Source: JANLVJ01 sp031363945
GTDB lineage: Bacteria > Bacteroidota > Bacteroidia > Sphingobacteriales > Sphingobacteriaceae
Direction: 5' to 3'
DNA length: 64,000 nucleotides
Assembly: GCA_031363945.1 (NCBI GenBank)
Contig: JANLVJ010000078.1
Coordinates: forward strand, 68,858 to 132,857
Below, in pieces: positions 18,183 through 27,798 of this stretch (position 1 is the stretch's first letter; each line of letters begins with the position of its first letter). The notes below the pieces were generated by a model. That model was not told where the DNA came from and ran no database searches. It was given only the letters and a program-made list of their open reading frames with translations. The translations under genes and the position numbers were made by a program.

Positions 18183-18680
18183 ATGGCCAATTTAACTCCC
18201 CTTGCAATAATTAAAAGTCTAAGAGCAGAATTATCAGCACTCCTGAAGGGTGGCAATGCTCACGTAAGCTTTCAGGTAGCAATTAAAAATCTGCTTCCTG
18301 AACTCAGAAGTAAGAAGATTGAAAATGTACCTTATACCATCTGGCAGTTGGTAGATCATATTCGAATAGCCCAGCATGATATCTTAAGTTTTTGCACCAA
18401 TAGCCGCTATCAGTCACCAAAATGGCCTGAAGATTACTGGAACAAATCAGATGGCCCAAAAGGCGCTGCCGAATGGACAGGTTGCATACAGCAGATTTCT
18501 GATGATCGTCGTACCTTTATTAATCTGGTAGAAAATGAGCAGCTTGATCTCTTCACCCCATTTACCCATGGTGAAGGACAAAATCTTTTCAATGAGGCTC
18601 AGGTGATCGCCGATCATACATCATACCATACCGGTGAAATAATTTTGCTGAGGCGCATTTTCGGAGACTGGGAAAGTTAA
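18183..18680 (+). CDS. DinB/YfiT-like four-helix protein
   Basis: A 165-aa cytoplasmic protein of the DinB superfamily. Characteristic features are an N-terminal helix with LVDHIRIAQHDIL, whose His would be a metal ligand, and a C-terminal ADHTSYHTGEIILLRRIFG, whose two His complete the usual three-His metal site. Members include thiol-dependent transferases and proteins of unknown role. The ATG at 18183 is chosen; an in-frame ATG at 18162 adds seven residues. It stands alone between the GMC pair and the glycan genes. Confidence 0.8.
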   Translation: MANLTPLAIIKSLRAELSALLKGGNAHVSFQVAIKNLLPELRSKKIENVPYTIWQLVDHIRIAQHDILSFCTNSRYQSPKWPEDYWNKSDGPKGAAEWTGCIQQISDDRRTFINLVENEQLDLFTPFTHGEGQNLFNEAQVIADHTSYHTGEIILLRRIFGDWES

Positions 18681-18766
18681 TGATTAGCATTCAGATACTG
18701 GCTCCACTCGTATAGTCAGATTAATCAGTTACGGGTTTCACGTTTTACCTCTTAAAATAGTAAGAA

Positions 18767-21037
18767 TTGAAATTTGCATATATTTCTACGTATCCGCCCC
18801 GAGAATGTGGTATAGCTACATTTAATTCGAATCTGATGAAAGCCATCGATAGTAATATGCCCGGTGGTGCATGCAGCTCAGAGGGCTGTGTGGTTGCACT
18901 TAATGATTCAGACGATGCTTTCGAGTATAAGTATCCAAAAGATGTGGGTTTTGTCATTAGGCAGAATCAGCAGCGTGATTATTCAGCAGCTGCAGCATTT
19001 CTGAATACAGGCAATGCAGATATCTGTATTTTAGAACATGAATTCGGTATTTATGGGGGTGAGAGTGGTATCTATATATTGCCAATGCTGCATCGTTTGA
19101 AGAAACCCCTGATATCAATTCTTCATACCATACTTGACCATCCGTCATTTATTCAAAAAATAATCATCCAGGAAATTGCCCAGCAAAGTGAGCTCGTCGT
19201 TGTTATGAGTAAACGCTCGGTTGAAAGTCTTGTCAATATTTATGGGCTGTCACGTGACAAAATCAGCATGATAGAGCATGGCGTGCCCGATCGTGAGGCG
19301 GCTGTACCTAATCCGGTTAAGCAACTGTCAGCTTTTCTGGATCATAAGGTATTATTGACCTTTGGCCTTATCAATCGTAATAAGGGGCTAGAGACAGTTA
19401 TCAAGGCACTACCCTTCATCGTTGACCGACACCCAGAAGTTATGTATGTTGTACTTGGTAATACACATCCAGGGGTAATCAGAAATTCAGGTGAAGAGTA
19501 TCGGGAGGAATTAAAAAAGCTTTCTATTAAACTCGGAGTAGAAACACATATAAGTTTTATCAATAAATTTGTTTCTGAAGACGAATTGGTTAACTACTTG
19601 TCAGCAGCTGATATCTATATCACCCCGTATGTGAATGAAGCTCAGAGTACAAGTGGTACACTGTCTTATGCAGTAGGAGCAGGAGCTGCTGTTTTATCAA
19701 CACCCTACTGGCATGCAAGCGAGCTGCTTGCTGATAACAGAGGAAAGTTTTTCCAATTTAAAGATTATGAACAGCTGGGGTGGCTTGTTACTGGTCTGCT
19801 CGATAATCCTGAAGAACTCTCCCAGATCAGATCAAATGCTTATAACCATGGTCTGACAACCAGATGGCCTATCATAGGGGCTCAATATATCAGCATGGCA
19901 AAGAATGCTCTTGCCCGTCCGGTCTTAAAACAACATGCTAAGAAAAGGATAATTGATCCTGAATTAATACCTCCTTTTAGTCTGAATCATGTTAAAAGAC
20001 TTACCGATGATACGGGTATTGTTCAGCATGCTAAATACGGCATACCTAATCTAAAAGAAGGTTACTGTCTTGATGATAATTCAAGGGCTCTGATTATGGC
20101 CTTAATGGCCTTCAAACAGAATAAAAGTAAGGAGGCGCTTGATCTCTTGCCTATTTATCTGAGCTTTATACATTATATGCAGCGGGATGATGGAAACTTT
20201 AGAAATTTTCTTCATTTTAACCGCTCTTATATGGATGAAATCGGTTCTGAAGATTCATTCGGAAGAACAGTTTGGGCCCTTGGTTATGTTATACAACACG
20301 CTCCTAATAATAGTTACCGTGAATTTGCTCAGGAACTATTTCACCGGTCAGTTCCACATTTCAGTCACTTGAGTGATCTTCGGGGTATGGCAAATGCACT
20401 AATTGGAATCTCCTATTATTTGAAAGTGAACCCAGGTGATGAGAGCCTGTTACTTGAACTAAACTACCTGACAGCAAAACTAGTCAGGGCCTATGATGAA
20501 TCGAGTGATGAAAAATGGAAATGGTTCGAAGAAACCCTGACCTATGATAATGCCATTTTGGTTCTGGCTCTGCTACACTCATGTGAAATTAATGCTGATG
20601 ACAGGGTACAAGCCATTGCATTGGAGGCATTAACTTTTTTAGATAAAACCTGTTTCAAGCAAGATTGCCTGATGCCGGTAGGTAATAACGGCTGGTATAG
20701 TCGTGGTAAAGAAATGGCCATGTATGACCAGCAGGCAATAGAAGCCATGGCAATGGTACTTATGTATTTCCAGGCGTACCTTTCAACTCAGGAAACCCGG
20801 TATATTGAGAAAACATACCTCAGTTACCGCTGGTTTCTTGGTGAAAATACACTAAGAGCTCCCCTATATGACAGAGAAACTCAAGGCTGTTGTGATGGTC
20901 TTGAACAAAGCGGTATCAATAGAAATCAGGGTGCTGAAAGTACCCTGGCCTATATGATTTCTCATATTACAGTACTGCAGGCTCTAGAGCTGGAATATCA
21001 GTATGAAAAGCCTGAAAAAGACTATTCAAATGCTTAA
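18767..21037 (+). CDS. GT4 glycosyltransferase fused to an alpha/alpha-toroid domain
   Basis: A two-domain protein of 756 aa. Residues 1 to about 375 are a GT-B glycosyltransferase of family 4: opening MKFAYISTYPPRECGIATF, a middle LLTFGLINRNKGLETVIKAL and a donor-site segment TPYVNEAQSTSGTLSYAVGAG. From about 395 to 745 the chain is all-helical with repeated acidic and aromatic loops (CLDDNSRALIMALMAF, RDDGNFRNF, DNAILVLALLHSC), like (alpha/alpha)6 sugar-binding or glycosidase folds. It appears to start at TTG, with no in-frame ATG nearby. It overlaps the next GT by 8 nt, so the two are co-translated. Confidence 0.85.
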   Translation: MKFAYISTYPPRECGIATFNSNLMKAIDSNMPGGACSSEGCVVALNDSDDAFEYKYPKDVGFVIRQNQQRDYSAAAAFLNTGNADICILEHEFGIYGGESGIYILPMLHRLKKPLISILHTILDHPSFIQKIIIQEIAQQSELVVVMSKRSVESLVNIYGLSRDKISMIEHGVPDREAAVPNPVKQLSAFLDHKVLLTFGLINRNKGLETVIKALPFIVDRHPEVMYVVLGNTHPGVIRNSGEEYREELKKLSIKLGVETHISFINKFVSEDELVNYLSAADIYITPYVNEAQSTSGTLSYAVGAGAAVLSTPYWHASELLADNRGKFFQFKDYEQLGWLVTGLLDNPEELSQIRSNAYNHGLTTRWPIIGAQYISMAKNALARPVLKQHAKKRIIDPELIPPFSLNHVKRLTDDTGIVQHAKYGIPNLKEGYCLDDNSRALIMALMAFKQNKSKEALDLLPIYLSFIHYMQRDDGNFRNFLHFNRSYMDEIGSEDSFGRTVWALGYVIQHAPNNSYREFAQELFHRSVPHFSHLSDLRGMANALIGISYYLKVNPGDESLLLELNYLTAKLVRAYDESSDEKWKWFEETLTYDNAILVLALLHSCEINADDRVQAIALEALTFLDKTCFKQDCLMPVGNNGWYSRGKEMAMYDQQAIEAMAMVLMYFQAYLSTQETRYIEKTYLSYRWFLGENTLRAPLYDRETQGCCDGLEQSGINRNQGAESTLAYMISHITVLQALELEYQYEKPEKDYSNA

Positions 21038-22040
21038 GATTGCAGTTTTATCGCCTGTTGCCTGGCGCACTCCACCCCGGCATTATGGCCCCTGGGAGCA
21101 AATGGCTTCAAATCTGACCGAGGGTCTTGTAAAAAAAGGTCATCAGGTAACCTTATTTGCTACGGGTGATTCAATTACTTCATCCAGGTTGCAGTCTGTT
21201 TGTCAGCAAGGTTATGAAGAAGATAAAATGCAGGATGCTAAGGTCCTTGAATGCTTGCATATCAGCAGGGTTATGGAGCGGGCTCATGAATTTGACATTA
21301 TCCATAATCATTTTGACTTTCTTCCCCTGACGTATTCAAGACTGATAAAAACCCCTATTGTTACTACAATTCATGGATTTTCTTCAGTGCGTATTTTGCC
21401 TGTTTACCAAAAATACAATGATACAAGTCATTATGTATCTATCTCAGATTCTGATAGATCTCCCTTGCTGTCATATGAGAGAACGGTTTACAATGGGCTA
21501 GACCCTGAGCTCTTTCCTTTTCAGGATACCCCTGATGATTACCTGCTTTTTTTTGGTCGAATACATCCTGATAAGGGTACTTATGAGGCCATACAGATTG
21601 CAGTAGGAGCGGGCCGTAAGCTTATAATTGCAGGCATAGTACAGGATGAGAACTACTTCAGAGAAAAGGTTGAGCCATGGCTGAATGATGATATCCAGTT
21701 TATTGGTCATGTAGGGCCTGATCAAAGAGCCCAGCTACTGGGTAAAGCTTTTGCCCTGTTACATCCAATTTTCTTTAATGAGCCCTTCGGGTTGAGTATT
21801 GTTGAGGCCATGCTTTGTGGTACTCCTGTTATTGCCTTCAAAAGAGGGTCTATGGCTGAGCTGATTGTTGATGGCAAGACAGGCTTTCTGGTAACTTCTA
21901 GTGCTGAGGCTATTGAAAAGATAGAACTTATTTCAACTATTAACCGGGCTGACTGCACTGCCTGGGCAACTTCAAGATTTTCAACTATGGAAATGATTGC
22001 TGGTTATGAGCAGGTCTATGAGCGCATTTTTAATCCCTGA
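21030..22040 (+). CDS. GT4 family glycosyltransferase
   Basis: A 336-aa GT-B fold glycosyltransferase. The N-terminal domain begins LKIAVLSPVAWRTPPRHYGPWE, with the acceptor-loop HNHFDFLPL near 95. The C-terminal donor domain has LLFFGRIHPDKGTYEAI and EPFGLSIVEAMLCGTPVIAFKRGSM, the EX7E motif of GT4. The ATG at 21030 overlaps the upstream stop codon by 8 nt (ATGCTTAA), which supports translational coupling with the fused GT4-toroid protein. It probably adds a hexose in the same pathway. The donor and acceptor are unknown. Confidence 0.88.
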   Translation: MLKIAVLSPVAWRTPPRHYGPWEQMASNLTEGLVKKGHQVTLFATGDSITSSRLQSVCQQGYEEDKMQDAKVLECLHISRVMERAHEFDIIHNHFDFLPLTYSRLIKTPIVTTIHGFSSVRILPVYQKYNDTSHYVSISDSDRSPLLSYERTVYNGLDPELFPFQDTPDDYLLFFGRIHPDKGTYEAIQIAVGAGRKLIIAGIVQDENYFREKVEPWLNDDIQFIGHVGPDQRAQLLGKAFALLHPIFFNEPFGLSIVEAMLCGTPVIAFKRGSMAELIVDGKTGFLVTSSAEAIEKIELISTINRADCTAWATSRFSTMEMIAGYEQVYERIFNP

Positions 22041-22136
22041 ACTGATCTGTAACCCTGATCGACAATCAAATCGTAGATTACCTTATGAATAAATCAGTAT
22101 CATGAATTTAAAGGCGAATGCCTGTCAGATAAGTTC

Positions 22137-23603
22137 TTATCTGTTACCAGAAAGCAGCTTGTCTAGAAGCTCTTTCATATCAACCAGGGCAAAAGAAGAG
22201 CAATAATCAGACAGTCCATAAGGCAATACAAGTTTCCCGTTATGAATGATAGAGCCGCAAGAATACACAACATTAGGCACATAACCTTCACGCTCGTTAT
22301 CATTCGGAACTAAAAGTGGTTCTTCAAGACGCCCGATTTCAATTGAAGGATCGTCAAGTTTTAATAAACTGGCCCCCAGGCAGTACCTGCGCATAGCGCC
22401 AACACCGTGGGTGATGACCAGCCAGCCTGCTTCTGTCTCAATCGGTGAACCACAATTTCCAACCTGCACAAATTCCCATGGGTACTTGGGCCCGCTCAAC
22501 ATTATAGGGTTATCCCAGACATTCAGGTTCTTACTATACATAATGTAATTATTCCACCCATCAATTCGGGACATCATCACATACTGACCGTTTATACGCC
22601 GGGGAAATAAAGCAAGGTTTTTATTTTGGGCACCCTTGCCAAAAAGAGGCCTAACCTGAAAATTATAGAACTCATGGGTCTGAAGTAGTTTGGGCATAAT
22701 CAGTGACCCGTCATAGGCTGTATAGGTTGCGTAATAAATAACACGGCCATCATCTTCAGTAAACTTTACAAAGCGTGCATCTTCAATACCCTTACGTTCG
22801 AATTCTGAAATCGGGAAAATGACTCTGTCAGAAATATCAGTATCAAGTGAAAAGGCAATCTCATGATAAGAGTCAGATAGCCATAAAACTTTTTCATATT
22901 CAAGCTTATGCATATCATCTTCCTGCAGGTTCTGAGATTCCTGGACAATACGCCTCAAACTTGAATAATCAAAATTTTCATTTAGTTTGCTGCCTACATC
23001 ATTAAGTACCCTGCTATCAACATTGGTCAAGGCTGCCTTCTCAAAAAATAGTTCTTTTTTATAGGTAGCATTCTTAATAATGTCGGCCTCATCTACGTAG
23101 TTACCCGCAGGTAAAACTACAATTTGATGCTCTTTTCCAATTGTAGCCCTACGAAAAATAATTGATGAAATATGACCTTCTCCAACGGCTCTAAAACTCA
23201 TGATCAGTCTTTTTTCGCCCTGTTCAAGTTCAGTCTGATCAGGATCTTCAACAATTGATGGGTTGAAAAATGCTGCTGATTCTATAGAGTACTCATGGGT
23301 AAAATAGGATCCTAAAAGTAACTTTCGGTATAAATCAAGGGCTTCATAATCAAGGTTTAACTCCTTAAAAATATAAGAGATTTTATCAGCATTTCGTAGA
23401 AAAACCTTGGTGATATTACGATGACGTTTTGAAAATTCTTGTAAGATCGGTGAGATCATGCCAAGCACCTGATCTTCGGGGATACTCAGGACCCTTTCAA
23501 TTACCCCTTTTGAGCGCTCCTCTCCATTAAAAAAGAAACGCGAAAGAACACGTTTTGAATCAGGGTAAACCTTTACATCGGTACGTTGAATTGCAATCCT
23601 CAT
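22137..23603 (-). CDS. Glycoside hydrolase family 130 protein (mannoside phosphorylase-like)
   Basis: A five-bladed beta-propeller of 488 aa assigned to GH130, a family of phosphorylases and hydrolases that act on beta-mannosides. Supporting segments are GKRLIMSFRAVGEGHISSI, FERKGIEDARFVKF (the catalytic ED motif), NGQYVMMSRIDGWNNYIMYS, and the C-terminal GVGAMRRYCLGASLLKLDDPS with YVPNVVYSCGSII. The first 140 residues are an extra helical part. It converges on the two GT4 genes and is divergent from the glucokinase gene, suggesting joint handling of one glycan. The linkage is inferred. Confidence 0.85.
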   Translation of the reverse strand: MRIAIQRTDVKVYPDSKRVLSRFFFNGEERSKGVIERVLSIPEDQVLGMISPILQEFSKRHRNITKVFLRNADKISYIFKELNLDYEALDLYRKLLLGSYFTHEYSIESAAFFNPSIVEDPDQTELEQGEKRLIMSFRAVGEGHISSIIFRRATIGKEHQIVVLPAGNYVDEADIIKNATYKKELFFEKAALTNVDSRVLNDVGSKLNENFDYSSLRRIVQESQNLQEDDMHKLEYEKVLWLSDSYHEIAFSLDTDISDRVIFPISEFERKGIEDARFVKFTEDDGRVIYYATYTAYDGSLIMPKLLQTHEFYNFQVRPLFGKGAQNKNLALFPRRINGQYVMMSRIDGWNNYIMYSKNLNVWDNPIMLSGPKYPWEFVQVGNCGSPIETEAGWLVITHGVGAMRRYCLGASLLKLDDPSIEIGRLEEPLLVPNDNEREGYVPNVVYSCGSIIHNGKLVLPYGLSDYCSSFALVDMKELLDKLLSGNR

Positions 23604-23785
23604 TATTATAAATTCTATTAAGTAAGTAAAACGTTCTTTTTCGTAAATCTATTCCCTTTACTATTGAAAAATATCTATTGTAATGCAATTGTTAAATGAA
23701 TAGAATTGATTGGTATTTTTCAAATAAAATTCTCCCATAAAAAGTCTATTTCTATCTTGCAGGGTACTAAATTTTCTATTGCACT

Positions 23786-24508
23786 ATGGCACAGGTTCAA
23801 AAAACAGCCCACGTTCTTACAATTGATATTGGCGGTTCTCATGTAAAAGCAACAATTGTTGATGAAAATGGAAATTTACTTTTTGATTATAAAAAAATTG
23901 ATACTCCTAGCCCGGCTACACCTGAGGCAATTATGACAGCCATTAAAACACTTACTATTGATTTCCCTGCATATGATCTTATTTCTGCAGGTTTTCCTGG
24001 TTATATCAAGGAAGGTATTGTGAAAACTGCCCCGAATCTGGGAACGAAGCTTTGGGAAAATATTGACTTTAGCAAAAATCTGACGACTTCTCTGGGTAAA
24101 CCCGCAAAAGTCGTAAATGATGCAGATATGCAGGGACTGGGAATAGTAAAGGGTAAGGGTCTTGAAATGGTAGTTACCCTGGGTACAGGGTTCGGTTCGG
24201 CTTTTACCTATAATGGTAAACTGCTACCGCACTTTGAACTGGCGCATCATCCATTCACCAAGAGAAAAACGTACGACCTGTATATTGGTCAGAAGGCACT
24301 TGACACGATTGGTGACAAACGCTGGAATCTGCGAATAGAAAAGGTACTTGCCGTACTAAAAACAGTATTCAACTATGATTTTCTATATGTAGGAGGGGGC
24401 AATTCATCAAAAATCAGGTTTAAGGTTGATGAGAACGTAAAGCTCGTATCAAATATTGATGGTATACATGGTGGCTACCGGTTATGGACTCAGGGAGATA
24501 TCGATTAG
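23786..24508 (+). CDS. ppgK: Polyphosphate glucokinase-like ROK kinase
   Basis: A ROK-family sugar kinase of 240 aa. The phosphate loop LTIDIGGSHVKATIVDENG is at residues 12-30. Further motifs are VVNDADMQGLG and VVTLGTGFGSAFTYNGKL, and near the C terminus KTYDLYIGQKALDTIGDKRWN and FLYVGGGNSSKI, which recall strictly or mainly polyphosphate-dependent glucokinases (PPGK), shorter than ATP glucokinases. It would phosphorylate glucose to glucose-6-phosphate. The phosphoryl donor, polyphosphate or ATP, is inferred. Confidence 0.82.
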   Translation: MAQVQKTAHVLTIDIGGSHVKATIVDENGNLLFDYKKIDTPSPATPEAIMTAIKTLTIDFPAYDLISAGFPGYIKEGIVKTAPNLGTKLWENIDFSKNLTTSLGKPAKVVNDADMQGLGIVKGKGLEMVVTLGTGFGSAFTYNGKLLPHFELAHHPFTKRKTYDLYIGQKALDTIGDKRWNLRIEKVLAVLKTVFNYDFLYVGGGNSSKIRFKVDENVKLVSNIDGIHGGYRLWTQGDID

Positions 24509-24609
24509 ACTTTCATCCTGGTCGTTATGAACAAGAAGCTTTACTGAACCAGAAGCTTTACTGAAGCAGAACAAAAGACTAAGTAAGGTCAATATGTTGA
24601 TAAAACATT

Positions 24610-24640
24610 TAAAGTCCCAGTGCATTTACACTGGAACTTT
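24610..24640. terminator. Hairpin between ppgK and the second GMC gene
   Basis: AAAGT-C-CCAGTG / CACTGG-A-ACTTT with a six-base loop lies between two convergent genes. It is AT-flanked in both directions, a plausible shared terminator. Confidence 0.55.
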
Positions 24641-24686
24641 ATACGTTTTTAGATAAGCCTTAAAACGACTTAAATTTAATTGTAAA

Positions 24687-26366
24687 CTAGATATTCATTT
24701 TTTTCAATTCACTTACCGCATGATCAACAGCACGTGCAGTGAATGCCATATAGGTTAATGATGGATTTTGGCAACCTGCCGAGGCCATGAATGAACCATC
24801 AGTCACGAATACATTAGGTGCATCCCAAACCTGATTAAATTTATTCAAAACAGAAGTTTTAGCATCACGACCCATTCTGGCGCTTCCCATTTCATGTATA
24901 CCGCGGCCAAGAGTGCCGTCACCAACATGTCCTACAACATTTTTAACCCCTGTTTTTTCAAGCATTTCTTTGGCATCTTCTAACATATCGATGCGCATTT
25001 TTTTCTCATTTTCTTTGAACTCAACATCGAAAGAGAGAATGTTGAGTCCCCATTTATCTTTCTTTGTTTTATCAAGAGAAATAAAATTCTCATGGTATGG
25101 CAAGGTTTCACCGAACCCACCGATTCCCATGGTCCACTGACCAGGTTCGGTTAGTGCTTCTTTAAAGCCCGCACCAATCTGTAATTCTGGAATCTCTTTT
25201 GACCAGCCCTGACGACTTGCGCCACCCTGATATCCAAAACCCCTGATATAATCGCGTTTATCACCGAAAAGGTTTCGGTAGCGGGGTATATAAATTCCAT
25301 TTGCCCTGCGACCGAAAACATATTTGTCATCATAACCTTCGATCGTGCCGCCGGCGCCGATACCCAGATGGTGGTCCATGATATTATGTCCCAATTCACC
25401 ACTGCTACTTCCCAAACCACCTTCCCAAACATCAGTTGCGGAGTTCATCAGAACCCATGCACTGTTCAGGGTAGAAGCATTCAGGAAAATAATTTTTGCT
25501 TTGTAAACATAGGTCTGATTATTCTCACCATCGAGAACTTCTACACCTGTTGCTCTTTTCGTGTCTTTATCGTACAGGATTTTGGTAACAATGCTCCAGG
25601 GGCGTACAGTAAGATTACCAGTTTTCATGGCTGCAGGTAAGGTAGACGATTGGGTACTGAAGTATCCTCCATATGGACAACCTACCCAGCACTTATTTCT
25701 AAACTGGCATTGCTGACGACCTTCATGTGGAGCAGTAATATTGGCTGTACGGCCAATAATAATTGATCTCTTGCCTCCATACAAGTTTTTCATACGGGCT
25801 GCCACATCTTTTTCAACAATGTTCATATTCATAGGTGGCAGAAACTGACCATTTGGCAACTGTGGTAAATTATCATTTGACCCGCTGATTCCTGCGAATT
25901 TCTCGACATAATCATACCATGGTGCAATTTCATCATACCTGACAGGCCAGTCTACAGCGATACCATCTTTCGCGTTGGCACCAAAATCAAAATCAGACCA
26001 GCGGTAACTTTGGCGTCCCCACATCAGTGATCTTCCACCTACATGATATCCCCTGAACCAGTCAAAGCGCTTTACTTCTGTATATGGGCTGTCTTTATCG
26101 CTTGCCCACCAGTCCAAATTTGCTTCATTCAATGGGTAATCACGTTTTAAAACAGGGTAGTTTGCGATCATTTCCTGAGTACGATTACCGCGGTGAGGAA
26201 AATCCCAGGCTTCTTTTGTAGCACTTGGATAATCTGTAATGTGCTTTATATCTCTTCCCCGTTCAAGCATGATCGTTTTGAGCCCTCTTTCACTTAATTC
26301 CTTCGCCGCCCAACCACCACTAATTCCTGAACCTATTACAATTGCATCATAAACTTGGTTACTCAT
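24687..26366 (-). CDS. GMC-family oxidoreductase, second copy
   Basis: A 559-aa FAD-dependent GMC oxidoreductase of the same broad group as the one at 15.7 kb. The FAD motif VIGSGISGGWAAKELSERG begins at residue 11. Then follow VGGRSLMWGRQSYRWSDFDFG near 115, a Cys-rich segment CQFRNKCWVGCPYGG, and C-terminal GIHEMGSARMGRDAKTSVLNKFNQ with VFVTDGSFMASAGCQNPSLTYMAF. Unlike the first copy it has no adjacent small subunit and no signal peptide, so it would need a partner encoded elsewhere to be exported. The substrate is unknown. Confidence 0.87.
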   Translation of the reverse strand: MSNQVYDAIVIGSGISGGWAAKELSERGLKTIMLERGRDIKHITDYPSATKEAWDFPHRGNRTQEMIANYPVLKRDYPLNEANLDWWASDKDSPYTEVKRFDWFRGYHVGGRSLMWGRQSYRWSDFDFGANAKDGIAVDWPVRYDEIAPWYDYVEKFAGISGSNDNLPQLPNGQFLPPMNMNIVEKDVAARMKNLYGGKRSIIIGRTANITAPHEGRQQCQFRNKCWVGCPYGGYFSTQSSTLPAAMKTGNLTVRPWSIVTKILYDKDTKRATGVEVLDGENNQTYVYKAKIIFLNASTLNSAWVLMNSATDVWEGGLGSSSGELGHNIMDHHLGIGAGGTIEGYDDKYVFGRRANGIYIPRYRNLFGDKRDYIRGFGYQGGASRQGWSKEIPELQIGAGFKEALTEPGQWTMGIGGFGETLPYHENFISLDKTKKDKWGLNILSFDVEFKENEKKMRIDMLEDAKEMLEKTGVKNVVGHVGDGTLGRGIHEMGSARMGRDAKTSVLNKFNQVWDAPNVFVTDGSFMASAGCQNPSLTYMAFTARAVDHAVSELKKMNI

Positions 26367-26644
26367 AACTATATAAAAGATTATTGATTGAAATTTAATG
26401 CCACAACCTGAAACCGGTTCTGAATGTGACCTGTTTGCCTGATTAATTCAGGTAAACAGCAAGGTTAAATTTGGCAACGATTTGAGCCTGAATGTAAAAA
26501 ATATTAAACGACCGCCTCATTCACCTTTTTATACGAATATATGGAAAACCTATTATTAAATTTTAAAAAAACGGTTTAATTATAGGTGTCAATCCTGGGT
26601 TTGTAACTTGTCTTAGGTCTTTTTTCCTAATTTAGGTGTGTCAT

Positions 26645-27466
26645 TTAATTAAGTTGCAGACAATCACCTACTTGTACTGCCCCTTGTGAGCCAACCTTTA
26701 AATAAATCCCGAATAACACTTTATTATCAAAACTTCTGAATTTGGAGAGAGTTTTGAGGGGCTCTTTAGAAATTAGGCCAGTGAACTGATCGATAGTAGT
26801 AATTGTACATCTGGCACAGGGTTTTGAAACTTTAAAGTTGAGGTTGCCTATATTGACCTGTTTATATTGATCTTCTTCAAATGCAGCTCCACCAGAAATT
26901 ATCAGGTTTGGTCTAAAGCGATTCATCTCAATTGCAACCGCAAGTTTTTCGTTCAGTAAATCAAGGGAAGACTGGCTTGTAAGCAGTACTGGCATAGAAT
27001 CTGATAGGCTGTTGATCTCTGCCTTATCGCTATATTTTAGTTTCAACTCGCGCCTGCTATGGTCAGGCATATAAACAAGCCTGCACTTAACATCCAGCAC
27101 TTTGGAGAACCAGTCGTGCGCAAGCTGGTCACAAAGAACAACTTTCACACAGTCATTAAAGACCCAGGCTTCAATAGTTGAACCGGTTTCAGAATTCTCT
27201 ACCGGCAGAATTTCTGCCGGGTTAAATGGAATGAAGAGTGAATTCAGGGTATCAGCTGATTTGACCTCTAGCCCGTCAGCAAGAATATTTACTTGGATCA
27301 GCGCCATTTCAGGCAATTCACGCTGGGTAAGAAAATGATTCTGAGAATCAACAAGCATCCAACGACGATCATGTTTTAGCCCCCGGTCCGTTAATTCAGC
27401 TGAGTTAACATTAACGCCTCTAAGCGATTTTATAGGGTAGATAATGATCTCGCTGATTGATGGCAT
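26645..27466 (-). CDS. MOSC domain protein (MOSC_N + MOSC)
   Basis: A 273-aa protein with the MOSC N-terminal beta-barrel (ISEIIIYPIKSLRGV...GLKHDRRWMLVDSQNHFLTQRELPEMALI) and the C-terminal MOSC domain containing the conserved Cys segment KPCARCTITTIDQFTG. Relatives such as YcbX and mARC bind a molybdenum cofactor and reduce N-hydroxylated compounds. There is no ferredoxin domain, unlike YcbX, so an external electron donor would be needed. The ATG at 27466 is preferred to the upstream GTG at 27481. Confidence 0.87.
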   Translation of the reverse strand: MPSISEIIIYPIKSLRGVNVNSAELTDRGLKHDRRWMLVDSQNHFLTQRELPEMALIQVNILADGLEVKSADTLNSLFIPFNPAEILPVENSETGSTIEAWVFNDCVKVVLCDQLAHDWFSKVLDVKCRLVYMPDHSRRELKLKYSDKAEINSLSDSMPVLLTSQSSLDLLNEKLAVAIEMNRFRPNLIISGGAAFEEDQYKQVNIGNLNFKVSKPCARCTITTIDQFTGLISKEPLKTLSKFRSFDNKVLFGIYLKVGSQGAVQVGDCLQLN

Positions 27467-27481
27467 ATTCAAATATAACAC

Positions 27482-27766
27482 GTCTTAGCCAAGCACAATT
27501 AATTCCAAAAATGTAAATTTAATGAGGTATTTTAAAATTACAAGTTAAAAGCCAGCCAATGATCTAAAGAAAGCACCTCATTTTCTGGGAATGACATGAT
27601 TCTGCCCTAAATCAACTCATCATTAAAGGGTAGGTTACACCTGAATAAGTCTGGGTAGCAGCTTATGCCGCAATGTAATTATCATTACGATCTCAAAAAC
27701 ATAATCAATTGCATGGTTTGCGATGATTTGTCAAAAGTAGATAAACTCAACCCTGCACTTGAAAAC
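27482..27766. other. Intergenic stretch with no gene seen
   Basis: The stretch between the MOSC gene and the tmRNA terminator holds no convincing coding frame. The frame that crosses into the tmRNA (27665-27883) is an artefact of the tRNA-like sequence. Confidence 0.6.
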
Positions 27767-27797
27767 AAAAAACCCGCGATAGCGGGTTTTTTGTTTT
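27767..27797 (-). terminator. Terminator of the tmRNA gene
   Basis: A stem AAAAAACCCGC / GCGGGTTTTTT with a four-base loop lies directly 3' of the tmRNA on the minus strand and is followed by T-rich sequence. It is symmetrical enough to work both ways. Confidence 0.85.
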
Positions 27798-27798
27798 G

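Noticed and set aside
22126..22143. Palindrome CAGATAAG-TT-CTTATCTG at the end of the GH130 gene
   Set aside because: Only two bases between arms and part of the coding end; no T-run, so not a convincing terminator.
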